A stretch of DNA of 64,000 bases from Stella humosa (lineage in GTDB: Bacteria > Pseudomonadota > Alphaproteobacteria > ATCC43930 > Allostellaceae). The position numbers and the translations under genes are program-made. The notes under the pieces were generated by a model. The model saw only the letters and a list, made by a program, of their open reading frames with translations, did no database searches and was not told the DNA's origin. The stretch spans positions 4,818,001 through 4,882,000 of the forward strand of contig NZ_AP019700.1 in NCBI RefSeq assembly GCF_006738645.1, given 5' to 3'. Below are positions 1 through 8,352 of the stretch, piece after piece; positions within the stretch are counted from its first letter, which is position 1; each line of letters begins with the position of its first letter.

Positions 1-350
1 GCCCAGCCATAGGAGCCGGCATAGATCGCGCGGCTGCCGAACGTCTCGCGCACGCGGGCCAACTCGCCCGCCACGAGGTCCAGCGCCGTATCCCAGCCGA
101 CCTCGACGAACGGCTCCCCGCCGCGGCCCTCGCCGCCCGCGCGCTCCCGCCTTGCCAGCCACGAGCGGCGGACCATCGGCCCGCGGATGCGCAAGGGGCC
201 GTCCAGCGTCGGCGGGACGGAGCGGGCGATGGGCGACGGGTCGCCATCCAGCTCGAACGGGTGCAGGCCGACCAGCCGGCCGTCCCGCACCTCCGACCGG
301 TAGGTGCCCCAATGGGTGGCGGTGGTGGCGAAAGCCGCGTCCTGGGGCAT
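1..350 (-). CDS. Molybdopterin-dependent oxidoreductase, BisC/TorA type (N-terminal fragment)
   Basis: Only the first 116 residues lie in the window; the gene runs off the left edge. The translation from ATG at 350 carries the start seen in biotin sulfoxide/TMAO/DMSO reductase-like enzymes: a THWGTYR segment near residue 12, a DGDPSPIARSV segment near 34, a VRRSWL segment near 60 and EVGWDTALDLVAGEL near 80, ending in YAGSYGWA. Family members bind bis-MGD molybdenum cofactor and reduce S- or N-oxides; the exact substrate cannot be told from this part. No Tat signal is visible, so a cytoplasmic BisC-like enzyme is more likely than TorA. It starts 26 bases after hyuB and is probably cotranscribed with it. 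Confidence 0.8.
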   Translation of the reverse strand, partial: MPQDAAFATTATHWGTYRSEVRDGRLVGLHPFELDGDPSPIARSVPPTLDGPLRIRGPMVRRSWLARRERAGGEGRGGEPFVEVGWDTALDLVAGELARVRETFGSRAIYAGSYGW

Positions 351-376
351 CGTCCGGTCCTTTCCCTGCTGGGCCG

Positions 377-2047
377 TTACTCGGCTGCGGCGGCCGTGGC
401 GCCGTAGAGGCGGGCGGCGGCCTCGGCCGAGACCAGCCCGTCGCGCAGGTCGGCCGCCACCTGGTCGCGCGGCCGGGTGTTGGGGTCGCCGATGCCGGCA
501 CCGCCGGGGGTCTGGATGATGAGGCGTTCGCCGGGCGGCACCATCTGCGAGCCCTTGCCCTTCATCACCAGCCCGGAGGCCAGGCCGACCGTGCCCGACG
601 CCCCGTCGCCGCCGCCCTCGCGCCCGCGCGGCGGATGGTCGATGCGGTCGAAGGCGGCCAGCAGCTCGACCGGCAGGCCGTCCGCGCTCTCGATCTCGAT
701 GATCTGGCCGAGCCCGCCGCGGGTGTGGCCGGCGCCGGCCGAATCCGCCCGCAGCTCCTTGCGCCAGAACAGCAGCGGCGTGACCGATTCGGCGATCTCG
801 ACCGGGGTGCCGCGCACGCCGCTGGGATAGGCGGTGGCCGACAGCCCGTCCTTGGCCGGCCGGGCGCCGGTGCCGCCGTTGGAAGTGATGGTGACGGCGA
901 AGCCGTACTTGCTGTCGGGCTTGTCGGCGCTGGGGCCGCGGAAGGTCATGTTGTAGAGGCAGGACGTGCCCTCGGCCGGCACGCGCTCGGGCACCACCTG
1001 GCGCAGGCAGCCGAACACCATGTCGGGCAGCATCTGGCCGGTGATGTGGCGGGACGAGACCGGCAGCGGATAGGGCGCGTTCAGGATGGTGCCGGGGGGT
1101 GCGGACACCGTCAGCGGCTCCAGCGAGCCGGCATTGTTGGGGATTTGCGCTGCCACGACGCAGCCCAGCCCGAAGCAGGTATAGGCGGTCGTATAGGCGA
1201 TCGGCACGTTGATGCCCTTCGACGACGCAGGCGAGGTGCCGTCATAGGCGACGTGGATCGACTTTTCCGACACGGTCACCGTCGCGTGCAGGTCGATCGG
1301 CTGGTCGAAGCCGTCGATGCGCATGCGGTGCGTCCAGCTACCCTTGGGCAGGCGCGCGATCTCCGCCAGGACGGCCTCGCGCGAGTGGTGGATGATGTGC
1401 TCTGCCAGGTCGTCGAGGCTGTCGAGGCGGAACTCGTCCATCATCTCCGACAGGCGCTTGCAGCCGACATCGTTGCAGGCGGCCAGCGAATAGACGTCGC
1501 CCTCGGTGTCGACGGGCAGGCGCGTGTTGGCGCGGATCATCGCCAGCAGCGTCTGGTTCATCTGGCCGCGCTCGGCCAGTTTCAGCATGGGGATGTAGAG
1601 CCCCTCCATGAAGACGTCGGTGCCGTCCGGCCCGAAGCCGATGCCGCCAATGTCCATGAGGTGGCTGGTGCAGGACAGCAACGCCACCAGCTTGCCATGG
1701 TGGAAGCAGGGCGTCGTCAGGACGAAATCATTGAGGTGGCCCGTGCCCATCCACGGGTCGTTGGTGATGTAGATGTCGCCCTCCTCCATCGTCTCGACGG
1801 GGAAGTGCCGCAGGAAGTGCCTCACCGATTCGGCCATGGAGTTCACATGGCCGGGCGTGCCCGTCACCGCCTGCGCCAGCATCCGCCCGCGCAGGTCGAA
1901 GACGCCCGCCGACAGATCGCCGCATTCCCGCACGATCGGGCTGAAGGCGGTGCGGATCAGGGTCTGCGCCTGCTCCTCGACGACCGCGATCAGGCGGTTC
2001 CACATGATCTGGGTGTGGATCTGGGAGAGCGTGTTGGAACGGGCCAT
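377..2047 (-). CDS. hyuB: Hydantoinase B / oxoprolinase family protein (HyuB)
   Basis: Beta-type subunit of the ATP-dependent N-methylhydantoinase/acetophenone carboxylase/5-oxoprolinase family, which opens cyclic amides or carboxylates ketones together with HyuA. The 556 residues match the usual length (about 510-580) and include family blocks such as QTLIRTAFSPIVRECGDLSA (residues about 28-47), DIYITNDPWMGTGHLNDF (about 92-109) and near the end GGAGIGDP. An AGGAA site lies 9 bases before the ATG. HyuA, normally the adjacent upstream gene, is present but 2.1 kb away with foreign-looking genes in between. The substrate is not predictable from sequence alone. Confidence 0.88.
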   Translation of the reverse strand: MARSNTLSQIHTQIMWNRLIAVVEEQAQTLIRTAFSPIVRECGDLSAGVFDLRGRMLAQAVTGTPGHVNSMAESVRHFLRHFPVETMEEGDIYITNDPWMGTGHLNDFVLTTPCFHHGKLVALLSCTSHLMDIGGIGFGPDGTDVFMEGLYIPMLKLAERGQMNQTLLAMIRANTRLPVDTEGDVYSLAACNDVGCKRLSEMMDEFRLDSLDDLAEHIIHHSREAVLAEIARLPKGSWTHRMRIDGFDQPIDLHATVTVSEKSIHVAYDGTSPASSKGINVPIAYTTAYTCFGLGCVVAAQIPNNAGSLEPLTVSAPPGTILNAPYPLPVSSRHITGQMLPDMVFGCLRQVVPERVPAEGTSCLYNMTFRGPSADKPDSKYGFAVTITSNGGTGARPAKDGLSATAYPSGVRGTPVEIAESVTPLLFWRKELRADSAGAGHTRGGLGQIIEIESADGLPVELLAAFDRIDHPPRGREGGGDGASGTVGLASGLVMKGKGSQMVPPGERLIIQTPGGAGIGDPNTRPRDQVAADLRDGLVSAEAAARLYGATAAAAE

Positions 2048-2427
2048 GGGCGGGGGTTCCTGCGGGTTGGAGAGAGAGCGCTTTGAGGCGAGTATAGCGG
2101 TTCGATGTCGAATGGGGGGCGCAATAGCGTCGTGGGCCGCCAGCTTACACTTGAGCCGCCCACCTACTTTCAGTCAGCATGTGCGGCGACCGCGGCTTGC
2201 GAGCAAGCGTCAACTGCTTCCGGCTTGAAACTGCTTCGCAGTCAATATAATCTTTACCGGACCCTCGCCTTCATCGAAAAATACACTCAGCCAAACTCTC
2301 CAAATAACTAGAGTTTCTCGTATTAATTGCGTATTCATGCACGTTAAGTGAATATATTTGCGCAATAGCCTAATTTTTTCGACGGACAATTCTACAGCAT
2401 TTTTTGATAACTTATATCATCAACACA
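2048..2427. other. AT-rich intergenic stretch, left part of the islet
   Basis: No gene is supported here. After about 100 bases of ordinary GC-rich hyuB leader the composition turns clearly AT-rich (2240-2427 contains many A/T runs). Two short perfect hairpins sit at the change: GCTTGC-GA-GCAAGC at 2195-2208 and ACTGC-TTC-GCAGT at 2230-2242. They could mark an insertion edge, but no integrase or flanking duplication was found. Confidence 0.5.
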
Positions 2428-2946
2428 TCAATCCACTTCATCCAACGTCCGCACAAGCTGCCCAATTCTTTGGGTTAGCGCCGTTTGTGTACTAACAGTA
2501 TTTATCATCCGGCCTTTCGCTTCAACCTCATCACTCGATAGACCAATTTCGGCCACTTGGCTGCGCAGTCGATCAGCCAATACCCGTACCTCATCGTCAC
2601 GCACTCGGCTCGCGAGCAACATCGTTTCGGTAGTCAGGCGGAGAAGATCGTCTGACAGACCTGGCGGAAGTTGCTGGCGTTGCCAGATGCTGGTCGCACG
2701 ATGTGCCAAAATATCTTGGTGGAGTGACGCACCGGCGTTGCGCACCAGATTCTGGGAAGCGATCTGCAGGGCGAGTAGCGTCTCTCGTTGGAATTCATTG
2801 CGCCGCATCACCTGCCGTTCGTTGCGTTCTTCGCGACGGCGCTCACGGTCACGTTCAGAAATTCGCCGATCGGCTAGCCAAGCGGCCAGCATCGTTAGCA
2901 CCCCTCCCGCTATTACGCTGACCGTTGCAGCAAGCCAATTCGGCAT
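2428..2946 (-). CDS. Membrane-anchored coiled-coil protein of unknown function
   Basis: I do not recognise the family. From ATG at 2946 (GGAGG 5 bases upstream) the 172-residue product begins MPNWLAATVSVIAGG with one hydrophobic segment (about residues 3-19), then a very charged ADRRISERDRERRREERNER stretch (about 20-40) that predicts a coiled coil, then an amphipathic helical body to the C-terminus. The topology suggests a single-pass inner-membrane protein with a helical cytosolic domain. A longer ORF starting at 3099 exists, but its first 51 residues look non-coding and lack a good ribosome site. Base composition is well below the neighbours, and it is divergent from the HEPN gene at 3146, 199 bases away. 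It may form a two-gene cassette with it. Confidence 0.6.
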   Translation of the reverse strand: MPNWLAATVSVIAGGVLTMLAAWLADRRISERDRERRREERNERQVMRRNEFQRETLLALQIASQNLVRNAGASLHQDILAHRATSIWQRQQLPPGLSDDLLRLTTETMLLASRVRDDEVRVLADRLRSQVAEIGLSSDEVEAKGRMINTVSTQTALTQRIGQLVRTLDEVD

Positions 2947-3145
2947 CCATTCCTCCACTTGTGAATCTCTGACTTTCACTGGCAGACTGCACAAAGTTGC
3001 TCGATTGCCGTGCGCCCTGGCAAACTTTCGACAAGCCCAATCAACTTGGCAGCCGCAGGCTGTTGACTGGAATCCAGGATGACCACAGCATCGTGGCACG
3101 GATACGCATTCATCGTGGTATTTTTATTCGCACAAAGGAATAACC

Positions 3146-3814
3146 ATGGCCGACTCAGAACACTTGCGTGATCTAAAGGTGGCGTGGGGCGACTCCTGTC
3201 ATTCAATGTGGGCGGAGTTACTTTCAATCTCCATCGCCGAGAACGCAATTCGAAGCCGTTATGCCGAAATCAAAAGCGATACTGTTCTCCACGACATCGC
3301 CTATGCGCCCGACGTAAAGGGGCGACTAGGCATGCTAACCAAAGACCGATTTCTTGAACGTGTTCCAAAATACAAAGATGCAGTCATTACCAATCGTTTA
3401 ATTATTCTTTCAGCATCATTCGAATTATACTTAAATAACTTCATTGAGAGTTACCTTGCTAAGCGGCCCAAATTTTACGACAACGCGCTAAAGAAACGGA
3501 CGCCCGCAGGAGATAAGATATATGGAGAGGCCATAAAGACTCGCGGCCTGAGTGCCAGAGTCCGAAAGATGGCAGAAGAAGTTCCCTTTAAGATCAAGTC
3601 GCTGGACAACGGTCTCGAATTCCTTGATGATGTATATACATTGCGCAATGTGCTCGCGCATCGCGCTGGACGCGTCGACGATCATGCCTCCCACTCGCTC
3701 AGGCACATCTTATTCAGATCAGGCGATCGCGTTACAATGTCTGCTCAGCAGATGATGGACTTAGCCGCTCCGGTCATCAAGATAGCCGAAACTCTTGACC
3801 GCAAACTTAACTAA
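3146..3814 (+). CDS. HEPN-domain protein (RiboL-PSP-HEPN / MAE_28990-like)
   Basis: The 222-residue all-helical protein has the conserved HEPN core: NRLIILSASFELYLNNFIES (about residues 83-102) and, at the end of the last helix, LRNVLAHRAG with R167-N-x3-H172, the R-x4-H motif that forms the RNase site of many HEPN toxins and defence effectors. Proteins of this kind are known in toxin-antitoxin and abortive-infection settings; that it acts as an RNase here is inference. AAGGA lies 7 bases before the ATG. Codons and base composition are AT-richer than the host average, a sign of transfer. No nucleotidyltransferase (MNT) antitoxin is next to it; the only partner is the divergent coiled-coil gene. 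Confidence 0.7.
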   Translation: MADSEHLRDLKVAWGDSCHSMWAELLSISIAENAIRSRYAEIKSDTVLHDIAYAPDVKGRLGMLTKDRFLERVPKYKDAVITNRLIILSASFELYLNNFIESYLAKRPKFYDNALKKRTPAGDKIYGEAIKTRGLSARVRKMAEEVPFKIKSLDNGLEFLDDVYTLRNVLAHRAGRVDDHASHSLRHILFRSGDRVTMSAQQMMDLAAPVIKIAETLDRKLN

Positions 3815-4169
3815 ACGACGACACTATCGATGTTTGGGAGTGGTGTTCTTGATCCCATATAGGTAGTGCTGCGCCAGGAGACTGTAAACGCGCACTTCGA
3901 TTGTACAGATCAGCGGTGGCGTCCTCCACATTAGCGTAGCCACCAAGACTCAAAGTACTTCGACCGCTTTAAAGCATTATAATCTATCGTTATTTTACCA
4001 AAAATGTCGATGAAAGCCGTTATCTTGCCCGCGACGGCCGATAGGTGCTCGTCGGCAATCGGCCAATTGCGCTATAAGCAGTGCACTGAGACGGCGGCCA
4101 CAGCACAAAGGCGCCTGATAGGCACCTTCTAGCAGCGCAAATGCGCCCACCACGATTTTTCGAGTTCGC
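3815..4169. other. Intergenic, right part of the islet
   Basis: No supported gene in 355 bases. AT-rich up to about 4020, then reverting to host composition. It holds imperfect and perfect inverted repeats: AAGGCGCCT/AGGCACCTT at 4108-4128 and GCGCA-AA-TGCGC at 4135-4146, neither followed by a T-run on either strand, so they are not convincing terminators. Confidence 0.5.
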
Positions 4170-6260
4170 CTACCCCGCCCTTCTCTCCAGCACGATGCTC
4201 CCCGTAGCCGCGATCCGCGCCCCGAACCGTGCCGGCACATAGGTCGACGTCTCGTCCTCCGCGATCACCGCCGGGCCGGACAGCGCCGCGCCCACGGCCA
4301 GGTCCGCGCGCCAGTAGAGCGGGATCTGCGCGCGTTCCCCCGTTTCCGCGTCGAACACGTCGATGCGGGCGGCCTCGACGGCGACGGAGCGCTCCGCCGG
4401 GTCGGGCACGGCGGCCGGCAGCGGGGCCTCGGTCGAGACGACGACGCCCCAGCTCAGTACCTCGACGGCGGCCGTCGGCACGACGCGGGCGAACAGGGTG
4501 CGGTATTCGGCGTCGTAGGCGGCCTGGAGGGCGGTGCGGTCGGCCTCCACCAGCGGGCGGTCGGGCAGCGGCACCACGATCTCGTGCCCCTGGCCGACAT
4601 AGCGCATGAAGGCGTAGCGGGTGCGCGTCAGCGGGCGGCCGCGGGCGCCGGCCGCGACCACCTCGTCGGCCTCGGCCGTCATCGCGGCCAGGAGCTGGTT
4701 GGCGAGGCCGGCGTCAAAGGCGTCGAGGCGCATGTAGCGGCTGCGCACCACCTCGTAGGCGATGGGGGCGAGCAGGAACCCGACGGCGGAGCCGACGCCG
4801 GCATTCACCGGCACGATCACCCGGTCGATGCCCAGCTTCTCGGCCAGGCGGGCGGCGTGGAGGGGGGCGGCACCGCCGAAGGCGACGATGGTGTGGCCGT
4901 CGGCGGCCTGGCCGCGCTCGACCGCGTGGACGCGGGCGGCGTTGGCCATGTTCTCGTCGACGATCTCGGCCACGCCCAAGGCTGCCATCTCGGGCCCGAG
5001 GCCCAGGGGCTCGCCCACCTCGCGCTCCAGCACGGCGGCCGAGCGGTCGGGGTAGAGGGGGATCTTGCCGCCGGCAAAGCGGGCCGGGTCGATCTTGCCC
5101 AGCACCACGTCGGCGTCGGTCACGGTCGGCATGGCGCCGCCGCGGCCGTAGCAGGCGGGGCCGGGCTCCGAGCCTGCGCTGTCCGGGCCGACGGTGATAC
5201 GCTTCAGCACGTCGACGCGGGCGATCGAGCCGCCGCCGGCGCCGATCTCGACCATCTCGATCACCGGGATGCGCAAGGGCAGGCCGCTGCCCTTGAGGAA
5301 GCGGGCGGCGCGGTCGACCTCGAAGGCGCGCGCGCTGGCGGGCCGGAACTTCTCGATCAGGCAGATCTTGGCCGTGGTGCCGCCCATGTCATAGGACAGC
5401 ACCTTCTCCTCCCCCGCCGCGGCCGCGATGTGGGAGGCCAGGATGGCGCCGCCGGCCGGGCCGGATTCGACCAGCCGTATGGGGAAGCGGCGGGCGGTCG
5501 CGATGGTGGTGAGGCCACCGCCCGACGTCATCAGGTAGACGGCGCCAGCGAAGCCGCCCTGGCGCAAGGCTGCCTCCAGCCGGGCGAGGTACCCCGCCAT
5601 CAGCGGCTGGACATAGGCGTTGGCGATCGCGGTCGAGGTGCGCTCGTACTCGCGGATCTCGGGGCAGACCTCGGACGACAGGGTCACCCACAGGTCGGGC
5701 AGGTGCCGGTTCAGCACCTGGCGGATCTGCTCCTCATGGGTGGGGTCGGCGTAGCTGTGCATGAGGGCGACGGCGACGCTCTCGATCTTGTGCTCGGCGA
5801 GCGGGCCGGTCAGCGCCTCGACGGCGGCGAGATCGAGGGGCAGGCGCACCTGGCCCTTCACGTCGACCCGCTCGGGCACGGTGAAGCGGCGCCAGCGCGG
5901 GACCAGGGCCGGCGGCTTGTCGATGAAGACGTCGTACTGGTCGTAGCGGCTCTCGTAGGCGATATCGATGGTGTCGCGGAAGCCCTCGGTGGCGATGAGG
6001 GCCGTCAGCGCCCCCTTGCGCTCGATGATGGCGTTGGTCGCCAGCGTCGTGCCGTGCACCAGGATGTCGATTTCCGCCAGCATCAGCCCGGCATCGGCGA
6101 TGGTGACGGCCACGCCCTCCATCACGCCCAGCTCGGGGGCCTGGGGCGTCGTCAGCACCTTGCGCGTCCAGCGCCGGCCGGCCGCCTCGAGCACGATGTC
6201 GGTGAAGGTGCCGCCGATGTCGACCGCCAGCCGCGGCCCGTTCGCTTGCGTCTCAGCCAT
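4170..6260 (-). CDS. hyuA: Hydantoinase A / oxoprolinase family protein (HyuA)
   Basis: ATP-binding subunit of the N-methylhydantoinase/acetophenone carboxylase/5-oxoprolinase family, acting with HyuB. It begins with the ASKHA-type phosphate-binding block AVDIGGTFTDIVLE (about residues 12-25), and contains VHGTTLATNAIIERKGA (about 70-86), LSYDMGGTTAKICLIE and AFGGAAPLHAARLAE. The 696 residues fit the usual 650-710. ATG at 6260 was chosen because the DIGGTFTD block should be near the N-terminus; the upstream extension to 6353 has no support. Its natural partner hyuB lies downstream beyond the HEPN islet. It is divergent from the tctC operon. Confidence 0.9.
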   Translation of the reverse strand: MAETQANGPRLAVDIGGTFTDIVLEAAGRRWTRKVLTTPQAPELGVMEGVAVTIADAGLMLAEIDILVHGTTLATNAIIERKGALTALIATEGFRDTIDIAYESRYDQYDVFIDKPPALVPRWRRFTVPERVDVKGQVRLPLDLAAVEALTGPLAEHKIESVAVALMHSYADPTHEEQIRQVLNRHLPDLWVTLSSEVCPEIREYERTSTAIANAYVQPLMAGYLARLEAALRQGGFAGAVYLMTSGGGLTTIATARRFPIRLVESGPAGGAILASHIAAAAGEEKVLSYDMGGTTAKICLIEKFRPASARAFEVDRAARFLKGSGLPLRIPVIEMVEIGAGGGSIARVDVLKRITVGPDSAGSEPGPACYGRGGAMPTVTDADVVLGKIDPARFAGGKIPLYPDRSAAVLEREVGEPLGLGPEMAALGVAEIVDENMANAARVHAVERGQAADGHTIVAFGGAAPLHAARLAEKLGIDRVIVPVNAGVGSAVGFLLAPIAYEVVRSRYMRLDAFDAGLANQLLAAMTAEADEVVAAGARGRPLTRTRYAFMRYVGQGHEIVVPLPDRPLVEADRTALQAAYDAEYRTLFARVVPTAAVEVLSWGVVVSTEAPLPAAVPDPAERSVAVEAARIDVFDAETGERAQIPLYWRADLAVGAALSGPAVIAEDETSTYVPARFGARIAATGSIVLERRAG

Positions 6261-6512
6261 GATCCCTTCGCCCGTATCCTGCTCGCCCGTCACTCGCCGG
6301 TCCGGCCAGCCTGGCCGGGCCGCGCACTCTAGCGGCGTCGGGGGCGGCTGCAAACCGCGTGCGATGGGCGGTTGGCAGGACCGCCGGTCCAGGGTTAGGC
6401 TGATCCATCGCTAAGCCGCGCCGGACCATCGGTGCGGCCCCCGACCATCCGCGCCGCCCGACGGCCAGCCCCAGCGAGGACCATCGCCGACCGATACCGG
6501 GCGGACTTTTCT

Positions 6513-6526
6513 GCAAGCGCTTTCAG
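6513..6526. promoter_or_regulatory. LacI-family operator-like palindrome
   Basis: TGCAAGCGCTTTCA fits the TGNAANCGNTTNCA consensus of LacI/GalR-family operators at every fixed position, with one imperfect pair. It sits in the 300-base divergent region between hyuA and tctC, 34 bases before the TTG start of tctC, a typical place for repression of an uptake operon. No LacI-type regulator gene is in the window, so the regulator would act in trans. The rest of 6261-6560 holds no recognisable gene. Confidence 0.5.
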
Positions 6527-6560
6527 CGTCGCCAAGAACGTGAAAGACGGAGGAAACGAA

Positions 6561-7523
6561 TTGAAGATGCCGCATATCCGCGTGCTGGCGCTGGCCCTGC
6601 TGGCGATGGCCGGCACGGCCACGGCGCAGGACTTTCCCGCGCGCGACCTCACCTTCATCGTGCCATATGGCCCGGGCGGCTCGACCGACCCCATCTCGCG
6701 GCAGTTCGCCACGCAGATGGAAAAGGAGCTGGGCCGCAGCATCACCATCCAGAACAAGCCGGGTGCGGCGGGCGCGCTCGGCGTCAGCCAGATCGTGGCG
6801 GCCAAGCCCGACGGCTACACCATCGGGCTGGCGCCGAACACGACGCTGATCTTCGCGCCGATGACCAACAAGGACCTCACCTTCCAGTCGCCTTCCGACT
6901 ATGAGCCGATCGCCAAGCTGGTCAGCCTGCCCTACGTGCTGGTGGTGAAGGCCGACGCGCCGTGGAAGACGCTGCAGGAATTCATCGACGACGCGAAGAA
7001 GCAGCCGGGCAAGCTGCGCGCGTCCGTATCCGGCATCCGCGCCACCAACGACCTGACGATGCAGCAGTTGAACAAGGCGGCCGGCATCCGCGTGCGCACC
7101 GTGCCCTTCACGGGCGGTGGCGGCGAGGCGATGGTGGCCCTGCTGGGCGGCCGGGTGGAAGCCTATGTCGGCACCGGCGCCAGCACGGTGGGCCATGCCC
7201 AGGCGGGCTCGGTCAGGGTGCTGGCCGTGTTCCAGAAGGGGCGCTACGACCTGTTCCCGGACGCCACGCCCACGGCCGACGCCGGCTATGACGCGACGCT
7301 GGGGCCGGGATACTACGCGATCGCGCCCAAGGGCGTGCCGCAGGCGGCGCTCGACCGCCTGACGGCCGCCGCGAAGAAGGTCATCGCCAGCCCGGAATAC
7401 CTGAAGTTCGCCGCCGACAACGGCTATTCGGTCGAGAACCTGGAGCCCAAGGAGATCCGCGCGGAGTTCGAGCGCGACCACGCGATGTTCACCGAGCTGC
7501 TGAAGTTCCTGGAACAGAAGTGA
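6561..7523 (+). CDS. tctC: Tripartite tricarboxylate transporter substrate-binding protein (TctC/Bug)
   Basis: Periplasmic receptor for the TctABC importer encoded downstream. It has a Sec signal peptide (hydrophobic segment LALALLAMAGTATAQ, cleavage after ATA-Q), then the family hallmark FIVPYGPGGSTDPISR at the start of the mature protein and the DGYTIGLAP segment. The 320 residues are standard. GGAGG at 6549-6553 is 7 bases from TTG 6561 and 13 from ATG 6567, so I favour the TTG start (adds Met-Lys). Bug proteins bind carboxylates, amino acids or aromatic acids; here the divergent hydantoinase genes hint at a related ligand. Confidence 0.9.
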   Translation: MKMPHIRVLALALLAMAGTATAQDFPARDLTFIVPYGPGGSTDPISRQFATQMEKELGRSITIQNKPGAAGALGVSQIVAAKPDGYTIGLAPNTTLIFAPMTNKDLTFQSPSDYEPIAKLVSLPYVLVVKADAPWKTLQEFIDDAKKQPGKLRASVSGIRATNDLTMQQLNKAAGIRVRTVPFTGGGGEAMVALLGGRVEAYVGTGASTVGHAQAGSVRVLAVFQKGRYDLFPDATPTADAGYDATLGPGYYAIAPKGVPQAALDRLTAAAKKVIASPEYLKFAADNGYSVENLEPKEIRAEFERDHAMFTELLKFLEQK

Positions 7524-8326
7524 CGATGGAAGCGCAGATGACCACCGATCCGATGAAGCCGATCGATCCATTGAAGCCATTGGCCGGCCGCACCGCCATC
7601 GTCACCGGCTCCGGCCGCAACCTGGGCCGGGGCATGATCCTGGCCTTTGCCAAGGCCGGCGCCAACGTGGTGGTGAACGGCCACCGCGACCAGGCCGCCA
7701 TCGAGGCCGTGGCCGACGAGGCGCGCGCGCTGGGGGCAGAGGCGCTGACCATCCTGGCCGACGTGTCGCAGCCGGACGAGGTGGTGCGCATGGTGGCCGA
7801 GACGGTCGACCGCTTCGGGTCGGCCGACATCGCCGTCGCCAATGTCGGCCTGCGCCCGCGCCAGGCCTTCCTCGACATCTCGGTCGAGGACTGGCGCCGG
7901 GTGATCGAGACCAACCTCAGCTCGGCCTTCTACCTGGCCCGCGCCGTCCTGCCGGAGATGAAGAAGCGCAACTGGGGGCGAATCATCCACATCTCGGGCC
8001 GGGACGGGTTCTTCACCATCTCGCACCGGGCGCACAACGTCACCTGCAAGGCGGGGCTGCATTCGCTGGCGAAGGCGATCGCGGTGGAGTTCGGGGAGTT
8101 CAACATCACCGCCAACACCATCGCGCCCGGCAAGATGGATACGGTGCGGGACGAAAAGCACTATCCCGGCTACCAGGCGGCCTGGGCCGAGGCGGTGAAG
8201 GTGATGCCGCTGCGCCGGCTCGGCACGGCCGAGGATGTGGGCGAGGCCTGCGTCTACCTCGCCTGCGGCGGGGAGTACGTCACGGGCCAGCTCCTGCACC
8301 TGAATGGCGGGGAGTTCGTGTTCTGA
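7520..8326 (+). CDS. SDR-family protein with Asn in place of catalytic Tyr
   Basis: Short-chain dehydrogenase/reductase fold: TGSGRNLGRG nucleotide-binding loop (residues 29-38), GRIIHISG with Ser159, and Lys177. The position four before the Lys is Asn173 (NVTCK) where nearly all SDRs have Tyr (YxxxK). The usual NNAG is replaced by VANVG. This points to an atypical or non-redox role, or use of another acid such as a nearby His. GTG at 7520 overlaps the tctC stop (GTGA); ATG at 7526 or 7538 are alternatives. Sandwiched between tctC and tctB, it probably acts on the imported substrate. Confidence 0.82.
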   Translation: MTMEAQMTTDPMKPIDPLKPLAGRTAIVTGSGRNLGRGMILAFAKAGANVVVNGHRDQAAIEAVADEARALGAEALTILADVSQPDEVVRMVAETVDRFGSADIAVANVGLRPRQAFLDISVEDWRRVIETNLSSAFYLARAVLPEMKKRNWGRIIHISGRDGFFTISHRAHNVTCKAGLHSLAKAIAVEFGEFNITANTIAPGKMDTVRDEKHYPGYQAAWAEAVKVMPLRRLGTAEDVGEACVYLACGGEYVTGQLLHLNGGEFVF

Positions 8327-8352
8327 AGCCGGGGCGCGGCACGACGCCCGTT

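Noticed and set aside
152-2086. Long plus-strand ORF opposite hyuB
   Set aside because: High-GC antisense shadow: the translation is rich in Arg, Gly, Ala, His and Asp with no domain, while the minus strand encodes a clear HyuB.
2105-2311. Short plus-strand ORF at the left edge of the islet
   Set aside because: Crosses the composition boundary, has no ribosome site and no recognisable motif.
2395-2427. GATA...TATC hairpin with A/T run as terminator of the coiled-coil gene
   Set aside because: The T-run lies on the wrong side: reading leftward the hairpin is followed by A residues.
4108-4128. Inverted repeat as terminator of hyuA
   Set aside because: Contains a G-T pair and is not followed by a T-run in the direction of transcription.
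3995-4240. Short minus-strand ORF at the right edge of the islet
   Set aside because: Overlaps the end of hyuA in another frame and has no support.
4584-6332. Long plus-strand ORF opposite hyuA
   Set aside because: Same antisense artefact; low-complexity His/Asp/Gly/Ala protein without any motif.
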